NCBI RefSeq assembly: GCF_009910675.1
Contig: NZ_RSEJ01000004.1
Location: forward strand, 124,001 to 188,000
Source of the DNA: Photobacterium alginatilyticum
GTDB taxonomy: Bacteria > Pseudomonadota > Gammaproteobacteria > Enterobacterales > Vibrionaceae
DNA length: 64,000 bases
Direction: 5' to 3'
Both the position numbers and the translations under genes were made by a program. The notes beneath the pieces were generated by a model. The model had not been told where the DNA came from. It saw only the letters and a list, made by a program, of their open reading frames with translations, and made no database searches. Below are positions 54,112 to 63,416 of this stretch, in pieces (the stretch's first letter is position 1; every line of letters begins with the position of its first letter).

Positions 54112-55048
54112 AACGTAACTTCAACTCCTCAGGATATGGATTTAAAAATGTTTGTAGCTGTAAATACGGATCAGGATATTGCTTCAGGTAATGGTTAATA
54201 ATTGCTAAAGGCACCAGTATTGGTTGGTTACCCTCACGATAACTCATTATCAGGTCGGCTAACTCTTGTTTTTGCTCCTTGGTTAATGAGCGTTTGAAAT
54301 AACCTTGAAGATGCATTAATACATTGGTGTTATTTTTCTTGCTCGCCCTATTTTTTATGGCATCCATAAACTGCTGACGATATTCGATATAAAATTCCGC
54401 TAAATCCCACTCTTTTATTGAAGCCACCAACCGGCCAATTTCTTTGTAAGCTATCGGGCTATGCGCCATCAATACGAGCTTATAGCGTGAGTGAAATTTG
54501 ACAAAGGCATCGTAGCTTAAGTTATCACCGATAGAATTATAAAAATCATTGAGCGAAAAAACACGAAATACAAAGTTTTCTCTCAGCACCGGATCTTGAA
54601 GGCGCCCATCTTCCTCCACGGGTAACCAGGGCATCTTGTCCATTAACTCTCGGGTGTATACCCCAACACTTCCACCGGGTACAGTGTTTCCGTTGGGTAT
54701 GTGTAATTTGACCCTTTCCATGCCGCAGGTCGGTGACTTGGCACACACGACATAACCTCGCAAACCACCAAAATGGGGGATTTGCTGCTGCGCAAAATCT
54801 TGCATCTGAGAGGTAAAGTCGATGTCATTGTCTTTGCTATCCACCAAACGCTCATCGCCTGCTGGCAGTTGCAATAACCGAATCGCGCGTCTCGGAATCG
54901 TCATCCCAATGCCTACCTCAGGACAAACCGGCTTAAAATCAAAATACTTTGAAAGCTCATCGGCCGCAAAGCGGTTTTGCTTATGTCCGCCATCAAAGCG
55001 AACTTTTTGTCCGAGAACACATGCACTTATACCAACGGAAATAGTCAT
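54101..55048 (-). CDS. DUF523-DUF1722 protein (YbgA-like)
   Basis: 315 residues from ATG 55048. The N-terminal DUF523 domain has VGISACVLGQKVRFDGGHK, FKPVCPEVGIGMTIPR and CAKSPTCGME, with three cysteine positions that could hold a metal or cluster. The C-terminal DUF1722/YbgA domain has KFHSRYKLVLMAHSPIAYKEIGRLV and HLQGYFKRSLTKEQKQEL. YbgA is linked with phr in E. coli. A role in DNA repair or thiouracil reduction is only suggested. It is the first gene of the ten-gene operon. Confidence 0.85.
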   Translation of the reverse strand: MTISVGISACVLGQKVRFDGGHKQNRFAADELSKYFDFKPVCPEVGIGMTIPRRAIRLLQLPAGDERLVDSKDNDIDFTSQMQDFAQQQIPHFGGLRGYVVCAKSPTCGMERVKLHIPNGNTVPGGSVGVYTRELMDKMPWLPVEEDGRLQDPVLRENFVFRVFSLNDFYNSIGDNLSYDAFVKFHSRYKLVLMAHSPIAYKEIGRLVASIKEWDLAEFYIEYRQQFMDAIKNRASKKNNTNVLMHLQGYFKRSLTKEQKQELADLIMSYREGNQPILVPLAIINHYLKQYPDPYLQLQTFLNPYPEELKLRYGL

Positions 55049-55059
55049 AGCCCCAACCT

Positions 55060-55083
55060 TGTACAAACCAGTAAACTTGTACA
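55060..55083 (-). promoter_or_regulatory. LitR-type operator TGTACA-N12-TGTACA
   Basis: Two TGTACA palindromes are spaced by exactly 12 bases, 12 bases upstream of ATG 55048. This equals the consensus described for class II LitR of Pseudomonas putida, T(G/A)TACA-N12-TGTA(C/T)A, as I recall it. It would lie at or just after the transcription start and could block it. Confidence 0.7.
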
Positions 55084-55087
55084 ACTA

Positions 55088-55116
55088 AATCTAGCCTATG
55101 CTCTTAGGTTGTACAA
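55088..55116 (-). promoter_or_regulatory. Candidate promoter of the light operon
   Basis: On the minus strand TTGTAC (55116-55111) is followed after 17 bases by TAGATT (55093-55088). Both are partial sigma-70 matches, placed between the two operator pairs. Confidence 0.4.
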
Positions 55117-55138
55117 TATTTTTTTTTGTACATGTATA
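55110..55138 (-). promoter_or_regulatory. Second LitR-type repeat cluster
   Basis: TGTACA occurs at 55110-55115 and 55127-55132 (11-base spacer, A/T only), with TGTATA at 55133-55138. The spacing is one base off the 12-base consensus, so binding may be weaker. Confidence 0.5.
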
Positions 55139-55170
55139 GATTCGGGCTTAGTTATATGATGAACAAAGAA

Positions 55171-55191
55171 AAAGCGGCCTTTGGCCGCTTT
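55171..55191 (-). terminator. Rho-independent terminator of rlmF
   Basis: AAAGCGGCC and GGCCGCTTT pair around TTT. The minus-strand tail is T-rich (CTTTTTCTTTG). Confidence 0.82.
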
Positions 55192-55247
55192 ACTGTTCAT
55201 GACTAATTCTAGAAACTTATTGAAGTGACGAGCTGAAAAGCGAACCT

Positions 55248-56252
55248 CTACTGCTCCCAACGCTGTTCACGCCAGGCTTGCTGCTGTTCATCATTCAAGA
55301 ACGTCCACGCCACAACACGGGTAATTTTCTGGCCTTGTGCCATGTCTATGGTACGTACATCGACAGCACCTGCTTTCTTCAGGCTACGATAGATATCCGG
55401 CAGATTTTCTTTCTTCGACACTAACGTTGTAAACCAAAAACATTGAGCCTGATGGTCAACACTTTGCTTGATCATGCGCTTAATAAAGGCGGCCTCTCCT
55501 CCCGGGCACCAAAGCTCTGCCTTCTGGCCCCCAAAATTGAGAACAGGCTTCTTCCCTTTACCGGATTTTTGAAAGCTTTCCGTCCCCTTCTTTTGAGCAT
55601 TGGCAGCAAGATTACGAACTTTGCGCTCACTGCCTGCGGTCGCTTCCGCCAATGAAGCGTGAAAAGGCGGATTGCACATCGTAAAATCAAAAACATCGTC
55701 TGCATTGATCATCCCGGTAAAGATATGGTCCGGATTTTTCTGCAAGCGACACTTAATTCCACCAGCCAACGTTGGATTAGACTCCACAATAAACTTCGCT
55801 GATTTAATTGAAAGCGGGTCAATATCAGCCCCGACGAAACGCCAGCCATAAACCCTATGCCCGACAATCGGATACGCACAATTCGCTCCGACTCCAACAT
55901 CAAGGCCGGTTATGCGTTTCCCTTTGGGGATCTTGCCCTTGTTCGATTCAGCCAGCAAATCTGCAATATAGTGAAGATAGTCTGCTCGGCCGGGAATTGG
56001 CGGACACAAGTAACCCGCTGGAATATCCCAATGCTGAACCTGATAAAAATAACTTAACAATGCTTTATTCAGCATTTTGACTGCCTGAGGATCGGTAAAA
56101 TCAACAGATAAGTCACCAAACTTGTTAGTTGCTACAAAGGGACTTAACGAAGGACAGCTCGCTATCAGGGCGTCAAAATCATAACGCTGACGGTGGGGGT
56201 TGCGAGGATGTAACCCTTTTTTGGTTACCTGAGTTTTCTTCTTTTGCGTCAT
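55248..56252 (-). CDS. rlmF: 23S rRNA m6A1618 methyltransferase
   Basis: A 334-residue enzyme. [19 protein letters not shown] is the family start. [18 protein letters not shown] is the S-adenosylmethionine motif. [15 protein letters not shown] is the catalytic NPPF of N6-adenine methyltransferases. [14 protein letters not shown] and [15 protein letters not shown] are also conserved. It modifies A1618 of 23S rRNA. It stands alone with its own terminator and is oriented away from pel. Confidence 0.94.
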   Translation of the reverse strand: MTQKKKTQVTKKGLHPRNPHRQRYDFDALIASCPSLSPFVATNKFGDLSVDFTDPQAVKMLNKALLSYFYQVQHWDIPAGYLCPPIPGRADYLHYIADLLAESNKGKIPKGKRITGLDVGVGANCAYPIVGHRVYGWRFVGADIDPLSIKSAKFIVESNPTLAGGIKCRLQKNPDHIFTGMINADDVFDFTMCNPPFHASLAEATAGSERKVRNLAANAQKKGTESFQKSGKGKKPVLNFGGQKAELWCPGGEAAFIKRMIKQSVDHQAQCFWFTTLVSKKENLPDIYRSLKKAGAVDVRTIDMAQGQKITRVVAWTFLNDEQQQAWREQRWEQ

Positions 56253-56412
56253 TTAATTATCACTTTGCTTAATTAGCAGCTAAACAATACTGTTAACTGC
56301 AATTGATACACTGCATTTTACAGCATAAACCTTGTTGCAATAAGTCCACGGACAAACCATATAAAAAATATTTTCCAAGACACAAGCAAAACTAAACGCA
56401 TACTCCGCGACA

Positions 56413-56442
56413 AAATGGTCAACAAATGGTCGATAAATGGTC
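56413..56442. repeat. Three tandem AAATGGTC units with an 11-bp period
   Basis: AAATGGTC occurs at 56413-56420, 56424-56431 and 56435-56442, so the units lie on one helix face. Positions 56429-56442 (GTCGATAAATGGTC) also resemble the FleQ box GTCANTAAATTGAC at 10 of 13 defined bases. They lie 128-157 bases before pelA. Confidence 0.55.
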
Positions 56443-56466
56443 AATTCACGCAAAGTTCGCTAAATA

Positions 56467-56497
56467 TGAGACAAATTTGTAGAAAAAACATGTCTCA
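56467..56497. repeat. Inverted repeat TGAGACA-N17-TGTCTCA before pelA
   Basis: Perfect 7-base arms, each followed by AAATTT-like bases, lie 73 bases upstream of the pelA start. It is a possible operator or leader hairpin. Confidence 0.4.
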
Positions 56498-56569
56498 AAT
56501 TTTACAGTGGAATTAACTGGCATAGCTGTGCAGTGCTATTTAGGCATTACAAGCAAAAGGAGTTGCATT

Positions 56570-59320
56570 ATGCGTATATGGATCTTTGTGCTGTTCGTTT
56601 TGCCTTCTTTGGTGTCTGCACAGACACCTTCGTCAATCGCTTTTTATTACAACTCAATTGATTCCGTCAGGGAATTAATGAATTACGATCGTGTCGTTGT
56701 AACCGCGGACCTAATTACCCCAAAACAAATAGGGACATTACATAAAGCAAAAACGAAAGTTTTTGCCTATCTGAGTGTTGGGGAATTTGACGGTCAAATC
56801 TTACCCGACAACTTACGTACTTCCTCTCCTGCAAGAAATGAAAACTGGCAAAGTTATGCCATGGATTTAACCGATCCCCAATGGCAACTATATCTGACCC
56901 AAAAAGCTGAAGCTTATCTCTCTAAAGGGTTTGACGGTCTATTTCTCGATACTCTGGACAGCTATTACCTCTTTGCTAAAAGCGAGAAAAAACAATATCA
57001 GCAACAACAAGCTCTGGTTAGTATTATCGCCCGCCTGGATCAGTTAAAGGGCAAGCCTGAGTTGATCCTAAACCGTGGCTTTGAAATTATCGAGCAGCTA
57101 CAGCATCCAGTTTCTGCCGTGCTCGCCGAGTCACTCTACAACAGCTACCACCCTGTCGATAATAGCTATAAGAAAGTCAAACCCTCTGATTCAGAATGGC
57201 TTACCGGCAAACTGAATCAAGTTAAAGCACGTGGCATCGAGGCGATTGTTATTGACTATATCCCGGCGAAAGACCGTGAAGCACAAATTGCAGCCGCGAA
57301 ACGCTTGCTTAACGAAGACTATACGCCGTATGTCAGTGACGGAATGCTCTATGAGTTCGGCGTGAGTACAATCGAACCAGTGGCTAAGCGTATTCTCGGC
57401 TTTTTCGACAGCCAGTTCACTGACTTTTCGTCATCAGAGTGTCACCGGATGATCTCAATGCCTATCGAGTACATGGGTTACGTCCCTGAATGCAGGGATG
57501 TCCGGTCAACCAACATCGACAATATCGACCTAAGTCGCTACGCTGCCGTTTTGCTGTGGCTGGAAGAAGGTTCCTATCAAAGCAATGCCAAACTTCAGCA
57601 ATGGCTTTTCCATACTATTGACGAACGCCCGGTCCTCTTTATCAAATCACTGCCTACGGATGAAACATTACGAGCCAAGCTCGGCATTACCGAAGCTGGT
57701 ACACTTGAAGGCAAAGTCACTATCAGTCGTGGCAGAGAGTGGCTGGCCAATCGCTATCCTCCCACTTTCAGCGAATTTGAAGCTCATCCGCGTTGGGTTA
57801 CCAAAAATGCCAGCATCGCTCCGCTCATTGAAGCAACCGATAAAAACGGCCATTCCTCAGGTCTCCTGTTCAAGGCTCCTTGGGGAGGCGCGGTTTTGGC
57901 CCCACTCCCTGTACTTAACCTGGCAAACAACACCGAAACATGGACAATTGATCCTTTCCGCCTAATCGACGAGACACTGGACCTTCCGGTTATTCCCGCC
58001 GCCGACGCCACGACGGAATCAGGCAGACGGATCATCACCAGCCATGTCGACGGTGACGGTTTCCCGTCCAAAGCCTGGTTCCCGGGAAAACCCTATACCG
58101 CAGAAGTATTGCTAAAGCATGTCTTTAATAAATACGACTTACCACAAACTGTTTCTGTAATTGAAGGCGAGGTTGGTAAACGCGGTTTATACCCTGACGA
58201 AAGTGAAGCCATGGAAGCTGTGGCCCGTGACATATTTGCATTACCAAATGTAGAGATTGCATCACATACTTTTAGCCATCCTTTTTTCTGGGATCAGACC
58301 AAGACATTTAAGAAAAAGCAGTATGGGGATCACCTGCCTATCCCCGGCTACACACTGGACTATCACAATGAGATCATCGGTAGTGTTGACTACATCAACA
58401 ATAATCTCGCCCCCAAAGGGAAAAAAACAAAGCTGATACTGTGGTCAGGAAAAGCCGATCCCAAAGAAGATATTCTGACCATTGCTGAAAAAGCCAACCT
58501 GCTAAATGTTAACGGTGGTAATACCTATGTGGTAAAGGGAAATGACAACTATACCCAAGTCTCGCCCACTATTGCCTGGTATCCCTCGGCAGTCCAAGTC
58601 TATGCGCCGGTACTCAACGAAAATATATACACCAATCTCTGGACTGAACATCATGATGGTTACGGACGTGCCGTAGAAACATTCGAGTTACTTGGCAGTC
58701 CACGCCGACTGAAAACTATCGCTATCTACTACCACATGTACTCAGGCGCTTACCCAGCGTCGTTGAAAGGGCTTCTTAATGTCTATGACTGGGCAGTGAA
58801 GCAAAAGGCCACTCCCCTTTACCTCAGTGAATATGCCAAACGTGCTCGTACTCTGTATGAAACAGGCATAGCTAAAACCCTCGATGGCAATTGGCAAATC
58901 ACCAGTTCAGGCGTTACAAGCATCCGCCTACCGGATTCAATGGGGTTTCCGGTTATCTCGAAGAGCAATATCGCAGGCTGGGACCAAGGGCCAGGAGGTA
59001 AGTTCCTGACTTTATCTGCGCCGCGCAGTGTAATTGTCATGGCTAACATTCAAAACCAAGGCGCCTATCTAAAAAATGCCAACGGCCAGCTTATACAATG
59101 GAAGAAAGATGGGAAAATCACGTACTGGACAATTAAGAGTCATACCCCGCTTGAGTTTGAAATCGCCAATGGCTCAGGGTGCAAACTCATCAGTAACTCG
59201 ACACTAAAAGCAACTGTCATCGCGAATGGCGTGATCAGATATCGTGCATCAAAAGCAGGCACATTCACTGGCTCACTACACTGCAGTAGTCAATCTGCAA
59301 CAACGAACAAGAACGACTAA
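56570..59320 (+). CDS. pelA: PelA, Pel exopolysaccharide hydrolase/deacetylase
   Basis: 916 residues from ATG 56570 (AGGAG eight bases before it), with a signal peptide (IWIFVLFVLPSLVSA). The N-terminal alpha-1,4-galactosaminidase (GH114-type) domain runs about 25-260 (SIAFYYNSIDSVRELM, GFDGLFLDTLDSYYLF). A middle reductase-like region leads to the CE4-like deacetylase from about 490 (SHVDGDGFPSKAWF, then IASHTFSHPFFWDQ with the two metal His). A beta-sandwich ends it. It trims and de-N-acetylates Pel in the periplasm. It is the first gene of the operon. Confidence 0.94.
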   Translation: MRIWIFVLFVLPSLVSAQTPSSIAFYYNSIDSVRELMNYDRVVVTADLITPKQIGTLHKAKTKVFAYLSVGEFDGQILPDNLRTSSPARNENWQSYAMDLTDPQWQLYLTQKAEAYLSKGFDGLFLDTLDSYYLFAKSEKKQYQQQQALVSIIARLDQLKGKPELILNRGFEIIEQLQHPVSAVLAESLYNSYHPVDNSYKKVKPSDSEWLTGKLNQVKARGIEAIVIDYIPAKDREAQIAAAKRLLNEDYTPYVSDGMLYEFGVSTIEPVAKRILGFFDSQFTDFSSSECHRMISMPIEYMGYVPECRDVRSTNIDNIDLSRYAAVLLWLEEGSYQSNAKLQQWLFHTIDERPVLFIKSLPTDETLRAKLGITEAGTLEGKVTISRGREWLANRYPPTFSEFEAHPRWVTKNASIAPLIEATDKNGHSSGLLFKAPWGGAVLAPLPVLNLANNTETWTIDPFRLIDETLDLPVIPAADATTESGRRIITSHVDGDGFPSKAWFPGKPYTAEVLLKHVFNKYDLPQTVSVIEGEVGKRGLYPDESEAMEAVARDIFALPNVEIASHTFSHPFFWDQTKTFKKKQYGDHLPIPGYTLDYHNEIIGSVDYINNNLAPKGKKTKLILWSGKADPKEDILTIAEKANLLNVNGGNTYVVKGNDNYTQVSPTIAWYPSAVQVYAPVLNENIYTNLWTEHHDGYGRAVETFELLGSPRRLKTIAIYYHMYSGAYPASLKGLLNVYDWAVKQKATPLYLSEYAKRARTLYETGIAKTLDGNWQITSSGVTSIRLPDSMGFPVISKSNIAGWDQGPGGKFLTLSAPRSVIVMANIQNQGAYLKNANGQLIQWKKDGKITYWTIKSHTPLEFEIANGSGCKLISNSTLKATVIANGVIRYRASKAGTFTGSLHCSSQSATTNKND

Positions 59321-59333
59321 CGGTGAACTACGC

Positions 59334-62300
59334 ATGGCAGTATTTTTAAAACGTCCCCACTCAGGTAAAAGGAAAAAGCCAAGAATACGCCTGGTCAACA
59401 AGCGAACCTTGGCAGTTCTTACGATTACCTCATTGTGGGCACTATGGTTGGTCTCGCCTAGCCAGAATATGCTGATCAAACTCGTTGCACGTTCTTCCTC
59501 ACCCGATGTATCACTGGCCTTTTTACGTGAGCTCAATAGTCGGGAGCCAGACAACCGAGAAGTCATCAAACTGATGATCGAAACCTATATCCAGCTCGAC
59601 CGCCGCAAAGAGGCGTTAGCATTGTCAGAAACCATCCTCACCGACGACGACGCCACCAGAGACTGGGATGCCTTTGCTGTCTACCTTCAGCTGTTACTGG
59701 ATGTTTTTCATCAGAATGGCGCGAATAACGAAATAGAAAGCAGGATTAAGCGCATAATCAGTAGCACGGATTATGTTCCCGAGGCTGAACTGGCGCGTCA
59801 GTTTGCCGATGCTGCCATTGAACTCTCGATGCCGGAGAAAGGTTTGGCTCTATTGCTGCCACATCTACAGAGCGGCGAGACCAGCCACCAGGAACTGATC
59901 ACTCTCGCACTACAGAACTCAGACTATGATAACTCGCTGAAGCTTCAACTGGATGCATTCAGGGAGTTCGAAAATCTCGACCAGGCAAAATCATTACTGG
60001 CACTGTTGGCCTCGTCTAATGAACCTGTATTAAGCAAACAATTTATTAGCAGCTATAACGGCAAGCTCAGCCAACAGCCTGACTTCTTGCGCATGACAAT
60101 TGACCACTCCAGGCTAATGGGCAATTTCGACACCGCGCTGATGCAATCGAGAAAATTACTGGTCATCGAGCCTAACAACCAGCTAATGGCGAGCACGGTA
60201 GAGCTCGCTATCACCAATGGAGACCTGACTTTAGCAACCTCTCTTCAACAACAATTGGTAAGCAGTACAAACGCCTCTGTGCATATTGCCAAGCTACATG
60301 ACCTTTATCGCTGGCAAGGCAATGTACCCAAAGCCTTTTCGCTAAGCAAAGAATTACTTAGCCGCTCGCCATCAGAAGTACAACTCAGAGCCGGCGTTGA
60401 AGAATCCCGTGCTCTCGGGGATATTTATCACGAAAGCGTTTTCTATAATCGGCTTGCCGCCAATAACCAAATCACCAGCAAGGAATATTCAAGCTGGCTG
60501 AATGCAATCGAAAAGGCTGAAGGCACCAATGCGGCCCTAAAGAGCATAAAACGGCTTTCTGCAATGCGTCCCAGGGATCCGGCTTTAGTCGTTCACACCG
60601 CGCGATTATACGACTATCAGAGTGACTATGCCCGGGTAATTAAGCAATGGAAGAAACTGCAGCGCTTGCGTAAACCAACGACGGCTGAAGCCCTGCGTTT
60701 TTCTAACGCCTACATCATGACCTATCAGCCTAAATTGGCATTGGCAGCCTTAACAGCCCCTGCTGACTGGCTGAACGCCGATGAGGATTACCTTGAAGCC
60801 GTTGCCACGCTAGCCTGGGAAACCAGCGTTCGCAAACTTGCACAACTTTCTCAAGACAGACTGTTAGTGCTGTCGAGCGACAACATAGACGTGTACCGCT
60901 ATCTCAATACCAATTTACCCGTTCTGAACGAAAAAATAGACGAACTGGTGACCCTTTACACCAGTACAAACAATGAACAGCCGCTACTCGCCGCCATAAA
61001 GGCAGCGAAAGAAGCCAATGATCAAAACCAATTTATCCGTCTGCTTGAACTGGCCTCAAACGACCCGTCACTTGCCGATAATACGAATATCCAACTCTAC
61101 CAGGCTCAGCTGGCGCTTGATGAAAACAACATAGAGAAAGCAAACACTCTGTTCAATGACATTCTTGAGCGGGAACCGAGCAATGTCAGTGCCATAGGCG
61201 GTTTGCTGTGGCTCGCCATTAACACTCAAGACAATGAGGCTATGGACAATCTATATAGTCGCTATAAATCAGCCCTTAAAGGTGAAAAAGACCTTTGGCT
61301 GGCTTTTGCCACCACGGCACAACTTCTCGGCCGTCCCAAAGAGGCAGAGCTGTGGTATCAACACCTGCTGGTGAATACAGAAAAACCCGATGTCTCCGTT
61401 ATTATTAACTTTGCAGCCTTGCTCGAATTACAAGGGCGCTATGATACGGCTTATAAGCTTCGTCGTTATGTCGCGACAGAGCTCAGTGATTCATTGCTCA
61501 AACTAAAAGATGGCGATATTACCTATCGCTCGTTAGTTGCACTGTTTATGGGCGAGCAGTTTGCTTATGCCCAGGTCGCCGAAGCGGCTCTGGAACACCC
61601 CGACAACCGTAAGACTCAAGAGCTCTTTCAGTTTTTCCTTACACAAAATCGAGCCGACAACCTCCTGTTCTGGCATAAGAGAACTGCGCTCAAGCACTAT
61701 CAGCTCCCTGACTGGCAACAGTTATCCCTCGCCATACAGAGCAAGAACAGAGATGAAATGGAAAGACTGCTCGCGGAATCAGTTAACCTGCCGGAAGCAG
61801 ACAAAAACACGGCACTTCAGCTCACAGGTCAATATCAGAAAGCCTGGCAACATGGGCAGGAAAACCTTGGTCGTATGATAGACAAACCAGCAGAAAAGCA
61901 ACTGAGACGGGTGCATGTCAATCAACATCCGGATAAAACACACAGTATTCGATCGCAGGTTACTCAGAACAGCCAATGGGATATCACCAAGTTCAGTCTG
62001 GATTACTTTACGCCGCACCATAACGGCAGCTGGTGGTTGGGAAGCGACTACCAAATCGCAGATGCTCCAGTCCAGTTTCAAGGTAATGACATCGACAATG
62101 AGACCAGACTCCGAGGCCAGTATCTGCACAAACAGTTAGATACTGCATTAAAGTTTAATCTTGATATAGCCGACGGTCTTGGTGACCAGCGACTAGGCGC
62201 ATCTGTCACTTACCAAACTCCGCTGGACGCGTACTGGGCAGCCTCTTTCAAGCTGGGGCTTAATAATGCAATTGAAGCAAGCCAGCTGCTCACACTTTCT

Positions 62301-62858
62301 GGCCAGGATAATATTGCAGGTATGAGCCTAAACTACCAACCGACAGCACGTGAATCTGTTGCTTTCCAATTCAACCTGCATGATATCTCGACCCGATTTG
62401 ATGATGAAATCGGCAAGGGCTGGGACCTTAACTTCCGCGTTTCTGAACAGTTTTTCTTTGCGGATCCGGCATGGCAAGTCTATGGCGATTACAGTATGCA
62501 GCGCGTTAATCTGAGCGATGATCCGCTTGACGGTGTCAATGAATGGCGCGAAGGAAGGTCGACATTAACCAGTGCAGATTTTATTGAAGACGAATATCAA
62601 CGTGTCGCTATCGGTCAGCGCGTCTGGCATGGGAACCCGGGTCAGCCCGGAGCCATGGTTCCCTCTCCGAGATACTGGTTTGACAGCTCACTAGGTTACA
62701 ACGTCACCACCAGCCGAGTTGATATGACAGTGAGCTCCGGCCTCGGTTGGCGCGTCGTCGGTAACGATGAGCTTTTCTTGTCCGTCGACTGGCAGAGCCA
62801 GGACAGAAATGGCGATGAGTCTATGAAGCTCTCGCTGGGATACTTTTACAGTTTTTAA
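59334..62858 (+). CDS. pelB: PelB, TPR scaffold and outer-membrane export pore
   Basis: 1174 residues from ATG 59334, 13 bases after pelA. One N-terminal membrane helix (about 25-40, LAVLTITSLWALWLVS) is followed by a long series of TPR helices from about 55 to 850. The C-terminal 300 residues alternate strand patterns and end in LGYFYSF, typical of an outer-membrane beta-barrel with a terminal Phe. PelB guides PelA and exports the polymer. The length is close to P. aeruginosa PelB (1193). Confidence 0.93.
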   Translation: MAVFLKRPHSGKRKKPRIRLVNKRTLAVLTITSLWALWLVSPSQNMLIKLVARSSSPDVSLAFLRELNSREPDNREVIKLMIETYIQLDRRKEALALSETILTDDDATRDWDAFAVYLQLLLDVFHQNGANNEIESRIKRIISSTDYVPEAELARQFADAAIELSMPEKGLALLLPHLQSGETSHQELITLALQNSDYDNSLKLQLDAFREFENLDQAKSLLALLASSNEPVLSKQFISSYNGKLSQQPDFLRMTIDHSRLMGNFDTALMQSRKLLVIEPNNQLMASTVELAITNGDLTLATSLQQQLVSSTNASVHIAKLHDLYRWQGNVPKAFSLSKELLSRSPSEVQLRAGVEESRALGDIYHESVFYNRLAANNQITSKEYSSWLNAIEKAEGTNAALKSIKRLSAMRPRDPALVVHTARLYDYQSDYARVIKQWKKLQRLRKPTTAEALRFSNAYIMTYQPKLALAALTAPADWLNADEDYLEAVATLAWETSVRKLAQLSQDRLLVLSSDNIDVYRYLNTNLPVLNEKIDELVTLYTSTNNEQPLLAAIKAAKEANDQNQFIRLLELASNDPSLADNTNIQLYQAQLALDENNIEKANTLFNDILEREPSNVSAIGGLLWLAINTQDNEAMDNLYSRYKSALKGEKDLWLAFATTAQLLGRPKEAELWYQHLLVNTEKPDVSVIINFAALLELQGRYDTAYKLRRYVATELSDSLLKLKDGDITYRSLVALFMGEQFAYAQVAEAALEHPDNRKTQELFQFFLTQNRADNLLFWHKRTALKHYQLPDWQQLSLAIQSKNRDEMERLLAESVNLPEADKNTALQLTGQYQKAWQHGQENLGRMIDKPAEKQLRRVHVNQHPDKTHSIRSQVTQNSQWDITKFSLDYFTPHHNGSWWLGSDYQIADAPVQFQGNDIDNETRLRGQYLHKQLDTALKFNLDIADGLGDQRLGASVTYQTPLDAYWAASFKLGLNNAIEASQLLTLSGQDNIAGMSLNYQPTARESVAFQFNLHDISTRFDDEIGKGWDLNFRVSEQFFFADPAWQVYGDYSMQRVNLSDDPLDGVNEWREGRSTLTSADFIEDEYQRVAIGQRVWHGNPGQPGAMVPSPRYWFDSSLGYNVTTSRVDMTVSSGLGWRVVGNDELFLSVDWQSQDRNGDESMKLSLGYFYSF

Positions 62859-62867
62859 AGGATTACA

Positions 62868-63389
62868 ATGATGAAATATAAACTGTTGCTTGCAACCACC
62901 CTTGCCTTGAGTGCCTGCACAAGCTATCAGGTGCCGGAAAGCCCCACATTTGCCGCTGGGAGTCGCTGGGCAGTGATGCCTATGATCAATAACTCCAATA
63001 CCCCGCTGGCGGCAGAGAAAGCCGAACAAATTCTCAACGCGCAACTGTATGCAAAAGGTATTAATGCCGTAATGTACCCGGCGAGCGAAACCAATGACCT
63101 GGCAAGTATTTTAGATAACTCAGCGAGAAGAAAAAATGCCCAGGCGTGGCTGGCCTCCCAAAACGTCGATTACGTAATCACAGGATCGATTGAAGAGTGG
63201 CACTATAAGAGCGGTCTTGATGGAGAGCCCGCCGTAGGTATTACCCTGGAAGTACAGTCAGCCAAGAGCAAGAACACCTACTGGCGAGCAACAGGTACAC
63301 GTGGCGGTTGGGGAAGAGAAAGTGTCAGTGGCACCGGCCATATCGTTATCGAGACCCTTCTCGATGGCCTGAACGTCGGACAAAAATAA
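62868..63389 (+). CDS. pelC: PelC, outer-membrane lipoprotein of the Pel channel
   Basis: A 173-residue lipoprotein with lipobox LSAC (Cys17). The mature part, SRWAVMPMINNSNTPLAAEKAEQIL, NVDYVITGSIEEWHYKSGLDG and WRATGTRGGWGRESVSG, fits PelC. In P. aeruginosa PelC forms a dodecameric ring beneath PelB that guides the cationic polymer. It starts 9 bases after pelB. Two adjacent start codons (ATG ATG) are present. Confidence 0.93.
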   Translation: MMKYKLLLATTLALSACTSYQVPESPTFAAGSRWAVMPMINNSNTPLAAEKAEQILNAQLYAKGINAVMYPASETNDLASILDNSARRKNAQAWLASQNVDYVITGSIEEWHYKSGLDGEPAVGITLEVQSAKSKNTYWRATGTRGGWGRESVSGTGHIVIETLLDGLNVGQK

Positions 63390-63416
63390 CAAGTAGTAAG
63401 TGAAATAAGGTTGCCA

